Below, piece after piece: positions 23,801 through 34,495 of a DNA stretch of 64,000 nucleotides. The notes under the pieces were generated by a model. That model ran no database searches and was not told the origin of the DNA. It was given only the letters and a program-made list of their open reading frames with translations. Made by a program: the position numbers and the translations under genes. The DNA lies in assembly GCA_949317995.1 (NCBI GenBank), contig OX439039.1:51016785-51080784 (forward strand), in the 5' to 3' direction. Numbering within the stretch: position 1 is the first letter of the stretch; each line of letters opens with the position of its first letter. This DNA comes from Acholoe squamosa. Its lineage: Eukaryota; Annelida; Polychaeta; Phyllodocida; Polynoidae.

Positions 23801-25811
23801 CAATCAAACCAGGAACAGGGACATTTAAAACTGTACCTGGACTAACCCAGGACTATTGCTCTTGTGTTCTTCCTAATATTCTGTACTAGACTTAAGATTG
23901 CACTCTTGTAACGGCTGCCATTAGTTAATCAGAGAGGGAGTTACCATTTCTGTCTATTGTCCTGTCTTTGTCTGTCAACAACTTTTTAGTTGATGTTAAG
24001 TCATGGATTTTTAAAGTGAACTGAAAATCTTAGCATAGCTAGAGGTGGGGCTAGAGGAGGTAGAACAATGAACTGACTGTATTCTATAAACTACATTTTG
24101 GGGTGCATCACCCCCCACCTTCCTCCCCCACCTGGTAGGTTGACGGCAGACCGGCGGATAACCGAGACATACTGTTACCAGGAACAAATAAAACCGTTTA
24201 AAAAAAAAACTTTCTAACAGGCGAGGTTACAGAGAAGCTAGTCACACCAGAAGACAGAAAACAGTTTGGACTTTGGTGGTTCTAGGGGTATAAATTATTT
24301 TGTGATTTGACATGGAAAATGCATCATATTTTGATGGAAACACAAAATTCTGTGTGGTGGAGTAAATTCACTCAGGTCAGATTTGTGCAATTTTGAGCAA
24401 ATTATGTTGTTACTCTTTTTATTCGTGCACTTTTGAGCACACATATATTTAGGAACCAGTTTTAGATTCTTATACGTAACAAAATTACGGACATTTTGGT
24501 GGTGGTTCACAAAGGTACCTCAAAACTTTGTAATTTCAAAAAATGGTTAAAAATTAGAAATATTTTCATTCAAATTTAGATTTTGTCAAATTCTGTTTTT
24601 CTTCATTAGACAGGAAGCTTGATGTTATAAGGATAAATTGCTCTTTAAAGTGTGTCCTTTGACAAAAAAATTGTAGGAATTACAACAAATTTAGTAACTG
24701 ATGGCAGGGTGAGACTCACCCCAGTCACAGCAAACATGGCATTGTTTATACTTAATATTTTGATAAACTAGACATCCCACAAGAAAATGCTTATGCTATT
24801 CCTATTCTATGGGTCTTTTTACATAACATACCAAATTATGATGTTTTTCCATGGAACAGAAATACCAAAATTCAGGTCTTGAAGTTGCCCAGTTTACTAT
24901 GGTAATGCAGTGCTTTTCACGGGCTCCCGGAGCCCATCCCTAAGTACAGTGTACTGTGTAGTCACTAGACTGACTAGTGTCATGGTGACACTAGGGCTAG
25001 TGATTAGCCTAGCGCAAGGGCCAGGCTAGACTAGTCTAATGATTGAATGGCACAGCCACACTGACTAGTGTGTGGGTTGGTATTGAGTATACATTGTACA
25101 ATAACACATACGACCAGGATCTAGTAGGCATAGTCAGAAACCCTTGTACTGCAAGGGTACCCCTAGATTAGAAACCTAAACTCTCATCTCTGTACCGTTG
25201 TGAGAGTTAAGAAAACCAGATGTTGTCCCGTGGGTGAAGAACTCTCCTGTATCATCAGTGTATGGAGGGAACAAAGCAAAGAGTCCCAACCTACTTTTAA
25301 GTCTATTTTTATCTCCACCAATTTCCCGCGGTGATCCTGGTACAGCAGCTGCTTTTGGGAATGTCTTCAGGAAATGTGCTCTAAAATCAGCCATCTGGGT
25401 TTCTAACTCGGTAATCGCATACCTAACATATTAGTCTATGCAGGGAACTTGGAATTTTTAAGAAATTCTAAGGATTAGTAGCCGAGAAAGTGTGGTTTTG
25501 GTCATGATATGCGAGCAGTCACCCATGGGAAAACATCTGGTTTTCTAAACTCTCACGGCGGTACAGAGATGAGAGTTTAGGTTTCTAATCTAGGGGTACC
25601 CTTGCAGTACAAGGGTTTCTGACTATGCCTACTAGATCCTGGTCGTATGTGTTATTGTACAATGTATACTCAATACCAACCCACACACTAGTCAGTGTGG
25701 CTGTGCCATTCAATCATTAGACTAGTCTAGCCTGGCCCTTGCGCTAGGCTAATCACTAGCCCTAGTGTCACCATGACACTAGTCAGTCTAGTGACTACAC
25801 AGTACACTGTA

Positions 25812-25899
<88 letters not shown>

Positions 25900-25936
25900 G
25901 GCGGTACAGAGATGAGAGTTTAGGTTTCCAACACAC

Positions 25937-25992
<56 letters not shown>

Positions 25993-26016
25993 AGTGCTGG
26001 CTCGGTCATTGGTCTG

Positions 26017-26090
<74 letters not shown>

Positions 26091-26304
26091 CAGACCAATG
26101 ACCGAGCCAGCACTTACTAGTATGTTGTCAAAATCTCTATTCAAGTAATAGGTATGATCCTTGTGTTTGTTTTGCAGGATGGCTACAGGTGGTGCTTTCG
26201 GTGGAGCCGCAGTTCTGACGTTATTCTGGGTGTGTGACTGGAAGGCAGTAATGAAGCACATCCCATACTATGGAACTAAATACGACTCTGAACCTGCCAA
26301 ATAG
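20853..26304 (+). CDS. UQCR11: Cytochrome b-c1 complex subunit 10 (UQCR11), two coding exons
   Basis: Exon 1 is 20853-20914 ([20 protein letters not shown] plus TG, donor GTAAGT). Exon 2 is 26178-26304 (acceptor TTTGTTTTGCAG), giving 62 residues ending at TAG 26302. The join makes [12 protein letters not shown]. The protein aligns along its length with vertebrate UQCR11: LGPRYRELVKNW against [12 protein letters not shown], then one transmembrane helix, then TDWR..LDWVPYI against [13 protein letters not shown]. The product is the small single-pass inner-membrane subunit of mitochondrial complex III, associated with the Rieske protein region. The 5.26-kb intron is almost entirely repeats. A further 3'-UTR exon starts at 26749 (TTGGTTTCAG acceptor, donor GTGAGA after 26333), and AATAAA is at about 26927. 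Confidence 0.88.
21207..21515. mobile_element. Harbinger-like MITE, best-preserved copy
   Basis: The near-perfect termini GGGAGTGGTCATTATTTATC and GATAAATAATGACCACTCCC carry TAA at 21204-21206 and 21516-21518. Between them are G-rich then C-rich arms. It sits in the UQCR11 intron, within an older repeat whose uninterrupted inverted relative is at 61735-62045. Confidence 0.9.
22058..22511. mobile_element. Pogo-like insertion with hairpin and 30-bp tandem repeats
   Basis: It begins CAGTCAACTCTCTAATATGG after TA, the style of Tigger/pogo ends. ATGTGGTCACTTT pairs with AAAGTGACCACAT at about 22090-22120. Phrases AATGTGGTCACC recur to 22262. The 3' part holds a 30-bp tandem repeat (22410-22515, about 3.6 units of CTAGGGCATGGTCAGTGGAC...). 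The right boundary is set where flanking sequence again matches the copy near 61720 (ACCTACATTAGT) and is approximate. Confidence 0.55.
22410..22515 (+). repeat. 30-bp tandem repeat, about 3.6 units
   Basis: Units of the form CTAGGGCATGGTCAGTGGAC plus ten variable bases occur four times, the last truncated. Each differs by one to four bases. Non-coding and intronic. Confidence 0.85.
22540..23345. repeat. Older interspersed repeat, inverted relative at 56300-58870
   Basis: Long stretches match the reverse complement of 56330-57062 and 58801-58840, for example GACCTAGTTTC, GTATGATGTACATGG, GCCAAATCACCA and GTCACAAATGATGGACACT. The two copies are diverged by many small changes. The copy here lacks the composite insertion and so shows its empty site (TCTA at 22635-22638). 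Confidence 0.75.
24941..25815. mobile_element. Foldback element with arms of about 300 bp in the UQCR11 intron
   Basis: The left arm 24941-25246 starts TAAGTACAGTGTACTG. The right arm 25519-25815 ends CAGTACACTGTACTTA and is its reverse complement with very few mismatches. The loop of about 270 bp contains a short ORF (minus strand, about 25394-25290) reading [20 protein letters not shown], of unknown meaning. The arm end abuts the AT microsatellite. Confidence 0.85.
25816..26088. repeat. (AT)n microsatellite in three blocks with unique islands
   Basis: Alternating TA runs occupy 25816-25898, about 25940-25989 and about 26021-26088. The first island (25899-25939) repeats part of the foldback arm (CGGTACAGAGATGAGAG). 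The second island (25990-26020, GTAAGTGCTGGCTCGGTCATT...) has an exact inverted partner at 26088-26119. The long tyrosine-isoleucine ORFs through this region are artefacts. Confidence 0.95.
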
Positions 26305-26748
26305 TCCGACCAGCTTGTAGACAATTGTATAGGTGAGATCCCTTACTCCAAAAGGTGCATAAACTTCCCAAAGTGACTTGATGGGAAGGGAAAACAGGGA
26401 AGGGGGGGGGGCAAAAGAAAAACCACACAAATAAGAAACAGGAAAAAAACGTGAAAACCCCAATGCCAAGAGATGATAAAAGATCTAATGACATCACTGC
26501 CTACAGCACGAAATAATCTATTTCATTATAAATAGGAACCTAGCCCTAGTTATACCACTCAGAATGGTGCCATTCAAAGTATCAGATTAGGATAGTGTAT
26601 TCGTGCCAGCATTTTAGTTTGAACGAACTGACATTTTATCTGTAAAGAGTTAAACAGAAGTATAAAAATAAGATGTTAGAACAAAGTACTTGTAATATCG
26701 TTAATCATAAATGTGAATCTAACTATATTTTCATATTCTTGGTTTCAG

Positions 26749-26950
26749 AAATATGATACCATACTTATTCGCCATAGCCAGGTACTGGGAATGATGACTG
26801 GACACATGGTGATTGTGGAAAACTATCACCCTATAGGGAACTGGAAATTTGGAACCAAATTTGACACTTCGGATATAAATGTTTTAAATCAAAGTTAACT
26901 ACCAGAAGTCTACTGTACCACTGATGAATAAATGATGATGTTCAACAATA
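26749..26950 (+). other. UQCR11: Probable 3'-UTR exon and polyadenylation signal of UQCR11
   Basis: The acceptor TTCTTGGTTTCAG precedes 26749, and a matching donor TATAG|GTGAGA lies 30 bp after the UQCR11 stop. AATAAA occurs at about 26927 (GATGAATAAATGATG). An open frame across it has no homology and would lie after the stop codon. Confidence 0.55.
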
Positions 26951-27334
26951 TCTGAGTCATGTTTTTAATTTTCACTTTTCAAGTGACAATACCTCTCAAT
27001 GCCACTGCTTTGTAAACATCCACTCGATATTGTAATTTCATAGATTCCCATGTAGTGAAATAAACCATGCGGCATGCCCCCCCCCCAACTTTGAAGGTAG
27101 ATATGAGCCGCATATGGGGCTGATTTACTACTCTTCTATAGTGCCAAATATCCGCCTATAAGCCACAGCCCCTTTTAGCTGGTCCTATGTGCGTACAAGT
27201 CCCGCTAGAAGATACACCAGGTATTACGTTTATAACTACGCTTTTCAACCCATGGTGCCCCTTACCCGGTAATTATCAGTTTTAATATATATGTCCCTTA
27301 TCTACCATGGAAGTACTGAGGCTTTATGATATTA

Positions 27335-27444
27335 CTGTAAAACCCGGTCATAAGCCGGATTTTTTTTTCTATTTTTGACCCAAAACTGGCTTCGAAATTT
27401 CTCCCAGTCTACCCCCGGGTCAGCTTATGACCGGGGTTTTAAGG
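27335..27444. mobile_element. Compact palindromic MITE, CTGTAAAACCCGGTCATAAGCC family
   Basis: The 110-bp element has ends CTGTAAAACCCGGTCATAAGC and GCTTATGACCGGGGTTTTAAGG, flanked by TA on both sides. A longer relative is at 51747-51968. The ends share the form CxGTAAA with the CCGTAATCTCCC family. Confidence 0.8.
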
Positions 27445-27446
27445 TA

Positions 27447-28893
27447 GTGTACTGTGTGTTTACTCTATTAATTTGATGTTATTTAGACCTTGCTTTCTAA
27501 TTGTTGCATATAGATGTAGTAAAGTGCATTTTGGGGTTTGAGCTAGCTCCTTATAAATGGTAGAGTGTGTCACTACCTCAGCCCAGTACACCTATCAAGC
27601 TGTGCAGTGATCCTACTCAAATAAAACCAGTGAGATACCTCCTGACCGAAGACTTTATTGTTTCTCCTCCTCGGCTACTAACACGTCAAGCACAACAAGA
27701 GTACAACAGTTCATCAAATACTCCGGCACCCTTCGATGATCAACGCTCCATTATATCCTCTAGTTCATATAATGGTGACATAATAACTTTATCTCCTCTT
27801 CAAATTAAGTCTCATCAACACTAACTTCCAATTACTAAGATCGCGCATTATCACACAGTAGGCAAGGCAGCAGGTAAGTTTGGCCCAATTCGACTCCTAA
27901 TTAAACAATGCCGTGTACTCACATGGAGAGTCTTAATTGTTGTTATGATGATCCAACTTTAATGTGGATCCTAAGTCCATACAGGGAGGATCCCTGCATA
28001 GAGAGGGAGAGGCCCTTCCCAGGCCTGGAGTCCGTCGATGTTAATTACTGCTGTTAATTTCTATCTCCATTTTGTATTAAGTTCATAAGTTGAGACACTA
28101 TCATTCCCAGGTAGTGTTGTTCTAAGTCCCAACTGCTTATGTCTAAGCAACCTCCAGATCTACTCAGTTTGTGAAAGGTGAGGATGTCACCACTAACAAG
28201 TGCATGTTGAATCTCCACTACTATAATGCTCCTTTCCTTAACATGTGTAGGCTACTCCCTGTTGTGATCTAATGGTATCTAGCTGTTAACAGCTTAGATA
28301 TGAGTGCCCAACTTTCAATGCTGTCTCCATGCTCCCTCTGAACGAACTCCCCGTCTCCTACTCTGAATTCCACAAATATGTTATTCGAGTATTATTATTA
28401 TCCCGGTGCGCCTGCGCAGAGACATGTATTTGTCTCATGACATCACCATCTCATTTATTTCCCTTTTCATTACTCAACTTTGAAAGTAGTTATGTCCTAA
28501 TCTAATATTCTTCTTCCCATTATTCATCATTAATCCCTCCAGTTCTACTGGTCCTAAACTAATTATCTCTTTCATTTTCAGATTGGATATCGGAAGTGTA
28601 TCTCCTTCATCTCTCGACTGGAGCCATCAAGCCTTCCGTCTCAAATCTCATTATGGACCTGAACATGACAATTTATACCTTAATTCCTGTGGAACACGCC
28701 ATCAACTCTTTTGTCTGTCAATAAACATTAATCACTTTGTCTTGCCTTACTGCCTTTTTCTTCGCCTTTCTACTAAATTGTTTTACATATCCTATCATTG
28801 TCAGCACTGCTGGTTACACATTATTATCCATTATGGATTTCTCTTACACCATAGTACACCAGTGCCTACAAACCCAAATGAGTAGTATAGTAT
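27447..28893. other. Spacer between UQCR11 and the gypsy element
   Basis: No recognisable gene. An 85-residue ORF at 27567-27824 and a 100-residue ORF at 28583-28885 are open, but they have no homology I recognise and no clear splice framework. GGGAGGATCC-type phrases near 27980 are unremarkable. Confidence 0.4.
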
Positions 28894-29293
28894 TGTAATA
28901 AACATCGGCTGGCGGCTCGGCGGTGGCCACCGAATCTCGGCGGTGGGTTCACACGGTGGCCGCTAGGGGGCGCGTCGGCAGTGACGTCACAGCTTTGTGA
29001 CGTCACCATCGGCGGCCAGGGCTATAAAACGCCGTGTTCGGTGGTTTTCTAGCAGACGCGATCAGACACTCAGGTGGCCTATGTGAAAGCCTTCCTAAGG
29101 GAGTTCGGTGGCTGGTTTCGAGTCCATGAACAGAGTGGCGTTTCTAAGCAAATATAAGTACCGGTATCAGTAGAAGCAAGTAACTGATGACAAGTGCCTG
29201 TTAGTCCCTAAGGTCTCTAAGAAATAAAACAACAACGACGGCTGTAACTTTATATTCCATTCTTTATACAAGTTGTCGACTCTGGTTATTACA
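28894..29293 (+). repeat. 5' LTR of a Ty3/gypsy element
   Basis: The 400-bp LTR begins TGTAATAA and ends TTATTACA, a perfect 8-bp TG...CA inverted end. It contains GGGCTATAAAACGCC (TATA box at about 29022) and an AATAAA at about 29222. Two TGACGTCA palindromes lie upstream of the TATA box. The sequence after the LTR (TTAGTGACAGCGGTGG) is where the primer-binding site should be, but I cannot assign the tRNA. No second LTR copy is seen downstream. Confidence 0.75.
28982..29030 (+). promoter_or_regulatory. LTR core promoter: two CRE palindromes and TATA box
   Basis: TGACGTCA occurs at 28982-28989 and 28998-29005, sixteen bases apart, followed by CTATAAAAC at 29022-29030. TGACGTCA is the CREB/ATF consensus. 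Use by a host factor is inferred. Confidence 0.6.
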
Positions 29294-29355
29294 TTAGTGA
29301 CAGCGGTGGTTGTTTACATTAACGAATCCGTGCTTACCAGAGTAAACAAAAAGGC

Positions 29356-30722
29356 ATGGCAGCTAGCGAATTAAAAATGGAGGAGGACAGGAAGGCCGTG
29401 GAGGAGCAGTTAGGAGCAGGCAGGCGGGGCGTGCTTATCCAGGTGGTGGATGAGGAAATCTCAGTTAAAATAAGAGGGGCAGCCAACGCCACCGACACCG
29501 CTGGGTCAGACGACAAGAAATGGGTGGTGGAAGACTGGGTTGACGAGAGAGCAAAGGAAAAAAAACCCGGGGTGGAAGGGGGTATAGCAAGAGGCGTGGC
29601 TGGTCACCGGGTGCCTCCTGGTGCGGCGGCTAAAGCAGAAGGCCGGTTCGTTGGACCGGGCAGCGGGTCGTTGGGGGGCCATTTCGGTGGCTCGGTGTTT
29701 GGTGGCGCAGAGAACGATAAGGCAAGGGGGGGCCACCGGAGAGATGGACGAGAGGAGCTCGCGCAAGACTGGGACCCCAACAGGGCTCACGGGGAGGTCA
29801 GAGAGGGCCAGGGAGCAGTTATAAGGGACAGACCCGTTTGCGGAATGGCTGAGGCAGGGCAGCCCCAGAGGTAGCTCTAGGACGGAGAGCGGGGATGGGG
29901 CCAGGACCTCCACACCCCTAGGAATGAATCAGATGCAGGGGACGATAGCACCAGGTTGCAGGGTACGCCCTGGTAGGCCGGGGCGAAGGGGCCACGCAGA
30001 AGCCAATTGTTATGCTGGGGAAATATGACCGGTCGAGCGACCTGGAGGAGTTTTTGTCACACTTTGACCTTTGTGTCATGGCCAACGGAATTAGCCTATT
30101 GGGAGTCGCCCGGCGGCTGTTGGCGTCAGAGCAACCGGCTGCCCCTGAAGGAAACAGAAAGCTGCGGGACGCGCTAGTTAATAGATTCCAGCCGAAGAGC
30201 CAGGTAGAATCGTATAAGGCCCTGCTCCGCACCAGGGTGCGGAAACTATGGGAGGAGTTACAAACCCTCTCTGAAGAGATCTTACGACTGGTGCGTCTGC
30301 CCTACCCTAATGCGGACGCCCAGATGGTAGACGGCATGGCCAAGGACAGGTTTGTCGAATGTCTGGAGGATACGGAGCTCCGACAGTGGATATACCAGGG
30401 CGAGAACCCTACCCTCCTACGGGCGGTAGAAAGGGGTATACAGGCGAAAACTTACCTTAAAGAGGAACGGGCAAAGGCGTTGAAGGTCAGGTCCACCACG
30501 AAGTCAATGGCGGAGGAGATGGGGGAGCTACGGGTGGCAGTCACACAAATGAAGGAGACTCTTTCCCGGTCGGCCACGGCAGCCTCAGAAGGGGAGGGGG
30601 CAAGTCGGGGACGGGGCTGCTTTGAGTGCGGGTCTCCAGATAACTTCAAGCGCGACTGCCCTGCCTGGAAGAAACGTGTCAAGGCCGCTAAGAAGAGGGA
30701 GGCCACGAAGAAGGAAAACTAG
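29356..30722 (+). pseudogene. gag: Gypsy Gag polyprotein with degenerate zinc knuckle
   Basis: The open frame 29356-29874 and the open frame 30012-30722 are in different phases and are separated by stops, so Gag is split by a frameshift near 29875-30010. The second part is a capsid-like helical segment (DLEEFLSHFD, VNRFQPKSQVESYKALL), then a nucleocapsid segment. The zinc knuckle reads CFECGSPDNFKRDC. The spacing is C-x2-C-x4-N-x4-C, so the usual His is Asn. A basic tail (KKRVKAAKKREATKK) follows. Gag would package element RNA in the cytoplasm. This copy is unlikely to make a working shell. Confidence 0.75.
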
Positions 30723-30760
30723 ACGGCGTCCCCTCTTCCAGCCGAGAGGAGACCCATGGA

Positions 30761-31540
30761 GTGGAAAGGAGGAGAGAATGGCTGGGTCGGAAAGAAAAGA
30801 AAGGGAACGGCCTGGAGGTCGGAGGGAAGCTATGGGGTAAGGACATCCATTTAGTGGTAGAAACGGGGGCCACCAGCAACCTGCTTTCCACAGCATGGTG
30901 GAAGGCAGAGGGGTCCCCTGGGGACTTGAGACCCGTGACGACGGCATTCCATATGGCAGACAGGAAGCCGTACAGTGAACTACAGTGCGCGGGCCGCGCG
31001 AAGACTACATCTTTCGTTGTGGCAGACATATCCACCTCTGGCCTGCTGGGGGCAGATTTTTTGCGGCAGACACGGGCAACAATTGACATGGCCGGGGAGA
31101 GGCTGGTGTGGCCGGACAAGGAGGGGGGGCCTCAGCCCTGCCAGCTGGTGAGCTCGCAGACAGAGTGGGTGAGGGGCCGCACGGAGAAGGTCATACAGGC
31201 TCGGATGCCGGAATCGGCCAGGCAGACAGACATGATGGTGGAAGGAGTGAAGAAGGTGGAGATGGCGAGGGGTATTCGCATAGGCAGGTCATTGGTGACG
31301 CCTGTAAAGGGGGAGGTGCCGGTCCTGGTCTGTAATCCGGGCCCTAACCCGGTGATCCTGTACAAGGGGATGCACGTGGCCATGGCCGAGGCTGTGGAGG
31401 AGGGGGAGCTCCGGGGGGCACAGTGCCATATGGTGACGGAGGAGGGACCGCACGAGGGGTCCCAGGCTCTTGCGGAGCAGCTGCTAGGGGGAACCCAGGT
31501 AGAGGATAATCAGGATAATCCAACTCATCGCCCGGAATAA
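30761..31540 (+). pseudogene. Gypsy aspartic protease region
   Basis: This frame is -1 relative to the end of Gag. It carries LVVETGATSNLLS near residue 30. Retroviral-type proteases have D-T/S-G at this place, and here the catalytic Asp is Glu, so the copy is probably inactive. SGLLGADFLRQTRATID follows, matching the usual ILG.D segment. The frame closes at 31540, while the RT frame has already opened near 31513, so protease and RT are also out of phase. Confidence 0.7.
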
Positions 31541-33494
31541 AGCGGCGTTCCAGGAGGGGGATGAGGAGCTGGGGCATACCGACTTCGTCTTGCACACCAT
31601 AGAGACGGGGATGGCGGCCCCTATTAAAATGGCTCCCCGACGGCTGGCTCCGCATCGACGGGAGGTCGTGGACAAGGAAGTGGAGATGTGGAGCCCCGTG
31701 GTCCTGGTAAAAAAGAAGGATGGGAGGGTGCGGTTTTGCATTGACTACCGCTGCCTTAACGCAGTGACGGTCAAGGACGCCTACCCGCTGCCACGGATAG
31801 ACGATTCGCTAGACTCGATGGCGGGGGCGTGTTGGTTCAGCACGTTAGACTTAGCATCAGGATACTGGCAGGTGACCATGGAGGGGGTGGATAAGCCAAA
31901 GACTGCGTTTGTGACGCACCGGGGCTTATTCCAATTCAAGGTGATGCCTTTCGGGCTCTACAATGCGTCCAGGACGTTCGAACGCCTGATGGAAGTGGTG
32001 ATGAGAGGGCTACAGTGGTCCACTTGCCTCGTATACCTGGACGACATTATTGTGTTTTCGTCCACCCTCGCCGAACATGCTACCAGACTGGAGACGGTAT
32101 TGAGGCGGCTACAAGACGCCGGCCTCAAAGTCAAGGCCAGTAAATGCCAATTCGTAAGGGAGCAGGTCAACTTCCTGGGCCACCGCATAGACAAGACAGG
32201 GATCGAGACCTATCCTGAAAAGGTGGCAGCTGTCCGGGAGTGGCCTTCCCCGGTCTCGGTGACAGATGTTCGGTCCTTTCTGGGGCTGTGTGGCTACTAC
32301 CGCAGCTTTGTGCCCGGATTCGCAGCCATAGCACGGCCCCTGTCGGAATTGACCGAAAAGAACAAGAGGTTCCGCTGGGACAGATCCTGTGCGGAGGCCT
32401 TGCACTGCCTGAAGGTGAAGCTGAGTGAGGCTCCGGTGTTAGCATACCCGAGGGCGGAGGGGCGCCTTCTGCTGGACACGGACGCCAGTGATTTAGGATT
32501 GGGCGCTGTCCTCTCACAGATGCAAGAAGGGCTGGAACGACCATTGGCCTACGCTAGCAGGACGCTCAGCCGTTGTGAACGCAACTACTGTGTGACGAGG
32601 CGGGAGCTGCTGGCGGTGGTGTTTGCAGTGAAAAAGTTTCAGCATTACCTGATCGGGCGGCCGGTCCGGATACGCACAGACCATGCGGCCCTTAAGTGGC
32701 TAGCGAGTTTCCGGGAACTGGAAGGGCAAGTGGCCCGGTGGTTGCAGCTCCTGGAGACGTTCAGTCACGTGATCGAGCACCGCCCCGGCCGGGACCATGG
32801 TAACGCGGATAGGTTGTCCAGGCGTCCATGCACGCATTGCGGCATGGAGGGGGAGGGTGGCTCTCCACTATACGACCAACCGGGTGAATGTAGGGCATTA
32901 ACACGGAGGGAGGCGGCCGCAGACGCGGAGGCTGACAGGGCCAGCGGGAGGTCCCAAGCGACGGAGGGGAATGATGCGGAGGAGGATCTTAAGTTGTCCT
33001 CCGCGGAACACTGGGCGGCAGTGCAAGAACAGGACAATATCCTGGGAAGGGTCCGGCGGTGGGTAGTTGAGAACGCGGGCCCCTCATCGGCTGAATTGGC
33101 CGGAGAACCATACGCTGTGCAGGCACTGGCGATACAAGTGCCACGGCTGCGACTAGAGGGAGGGATGCTTACCCGGGTCTGGTGGGAACCGGGAGGCCGA
33201 ACCTTTGTGCAGATAGTGGTCCTGGAGGGAAGTGTGCCGGATGTGATGGCGGAGGTGCATGGGGCACCCCTGAGCAGTCACTTCAGGAGGGCCCGCAGTC
33301 TACGTCGGCAAACCTATTACTGGCCCAGCTATAGAAGGGACCTGATACAATGGTTAGAGACCTGCCCGCAATGCCTAAGCAGAAAGGGGGCCGTGCACCC
33401 CCCGGTCCATGATGAGACATGTGCCGGTGGCGTCGACGCTGGAAAGAATGGTTATGGACCTGATGGGCCCGTTGCCGAGGACGGAGAGGAATAA
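31513..33494 (+). pseudogene. pol: Gypsy reverse transcriptase, RNase H and integrase N-terminus
   Basis: The long open frame has the gypsy order. A pre-RT segment (GHTDFVLHTIETG) precedes RT with FCIDYRCLNAVTVKDAYPLP, FSTLDLASGYWQV, VMPFGLYNA and the active-site YLDD at about 32034. RNase H follows with LLLDTDASDLGLGAVL, RRELLAVVF and RTDHAALKWL. The integrase H2C2 zinc finger (H...H, CPQC) ends near 33385. About a dozen residues normally present before SPVVLVKK (the GVIxPSxSPW stretch) are missing in frame. The PR-RT-RH-IN order is diagnostic of Ty3/gypsy (Metaviridae). The frame then breaks inside the integrase. Confidence 0.88.
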
Positions 33495-34382
33495 TCAGCA
33501 TATCCTCATTGTAATGGACTACTTCACGAAGTGGGCAGAGGCCATTGCCTCTGCCAGACCAGGAGGCGGAAACGGTCGCCCGGGCCTTCATGACGGAGGT
33601 GGTTTGCAGGCTAGGTCCGCCCGGGACGATTCATACCGATCAGGGGAGGAATTTCCAGGCCCAGATGTTCCGGGAGGTCCACCGTCTCCTGGGGTGGTGC
33701 AGACACGTACTTGTCCCTACAATCCGAAGTCAGATGGGCTGGTGGAGAGGTGTAACCGCACGGTGGAGGCCATGCTTGCCATGACTGTGGACGAGAACCA
33801 GACAGACTGGGACTTGCAACTACCTTTTGTCATTACCGCTTATCAGTCCAGGCGTCGACAAATCAGACCCCCAATTTTATGATGATGGGAAGGGAGACGC
33901 TGTTACCTGGGAGCCTCATCTACCCCCAGCCGGAAGGAGACCCACCTCAGGGAGCAGTGGACAGGGAGGGATTCGCCGCAGAGCTGCAGGCCCGGATGGC
34001 AAAAGGGCACACTTACGCTTTGACACATATGGGGGAGGCGGTCCGCCGACAGGAGAGAAATTATTCCACCCGTGTGAGGGGGGAAAACCTGTCCATCGGG
34101 GACACAGTTTATTACCTACTGCCCAAGAAGGAGGTAGGCAAGTGTCCCAAGTTTATGCGGCCGTGGTCAGGTCTATGGACGATCACCCGGAGTTTGGGGG
34201 GCCCTGTGTGGGAGATGGGCCAGAAGATCAGGGTGGTACACTATGACTTGTTGAAAAAGACCCAGGCCGAGGAGCCTGCGGAGGTGGAACGATGGGCGGG
34301 GTCTGCCGCCGTTGAGGAGTGGCCACCGGTGGCCTTCTGGGGCCACCGCGGTGGTAGAGCCACCGGGGTGGGTGCCACCTAG
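33409..34382 (+). pseudogene. pol: Gypsy integrase core and GPY/F-like C-terminus, frameshifted
   Basis: The integrase core is spread over three phases. MDLMGPLPRTE and YFTKWAEAI are in one, IHTDQGRNFQAQMF in a second (about 33545-33700), and SDGLVERCNRT back in the first. The C-terminal part (33879-34382) has a third phase and a PWSGLWTITRSL segment like the GPY/F module. The D, D and E positions of the catalytic triad are all visible, but in different frames, so at least three indels separate this copy from activity. Confidence 0.8.
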
Positions 34383-34495
34383 TGTGGACGGCGGAAGGCG
34401 CCGCCGTTGAGGAATGGCCACCGGTGGCGCCCTCTGGGGCCATCGCGGTGCGAGAGCCACCGGGGCGCCACCTAGTGTGGTCAGCGGAAGGCGGG
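34305..34495 (+). repeat. 95-bp GC-rich tandem duplication in the gypsy 3' region
   Basis: GCCGCCGTTGAGGA starts copies at 34305 and 34400. Both continue GGCCACCGGTGGC, GAGCCACCGGGG and CACCTAGTGTGG. The first copy encodes the last residues of the pol frame; the second lies after its stop. Confidence 0.75.

Noticed and set aside
25234-25434. ORFs in the loop of the foldback element
   Set aside because: Both strands are open over a short distance. No family is recognised, and a minus-strand M...AAAVPG start with a possible donor is too weak to call.
25727-26261. Tyr-Ile repeat proteins on both strands
   Set aside because: They are translations of an (AT)n microsatellite.
29100-29125. tRNA-like B box (GGTTTCGAGTCC) in the LTR
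   Set aside because: It has one extra base against the GGTTCGANTCC consensus, no A box at proper distance, and lies within a pol II-type LTR with a TATA box.
29356-34382. Active gypsy element
   Set aside because: Several frameshifts, an in-frame deletion before SPVVLV, changed protease and zinc-knuckle residues, and no visible 3' LTR.
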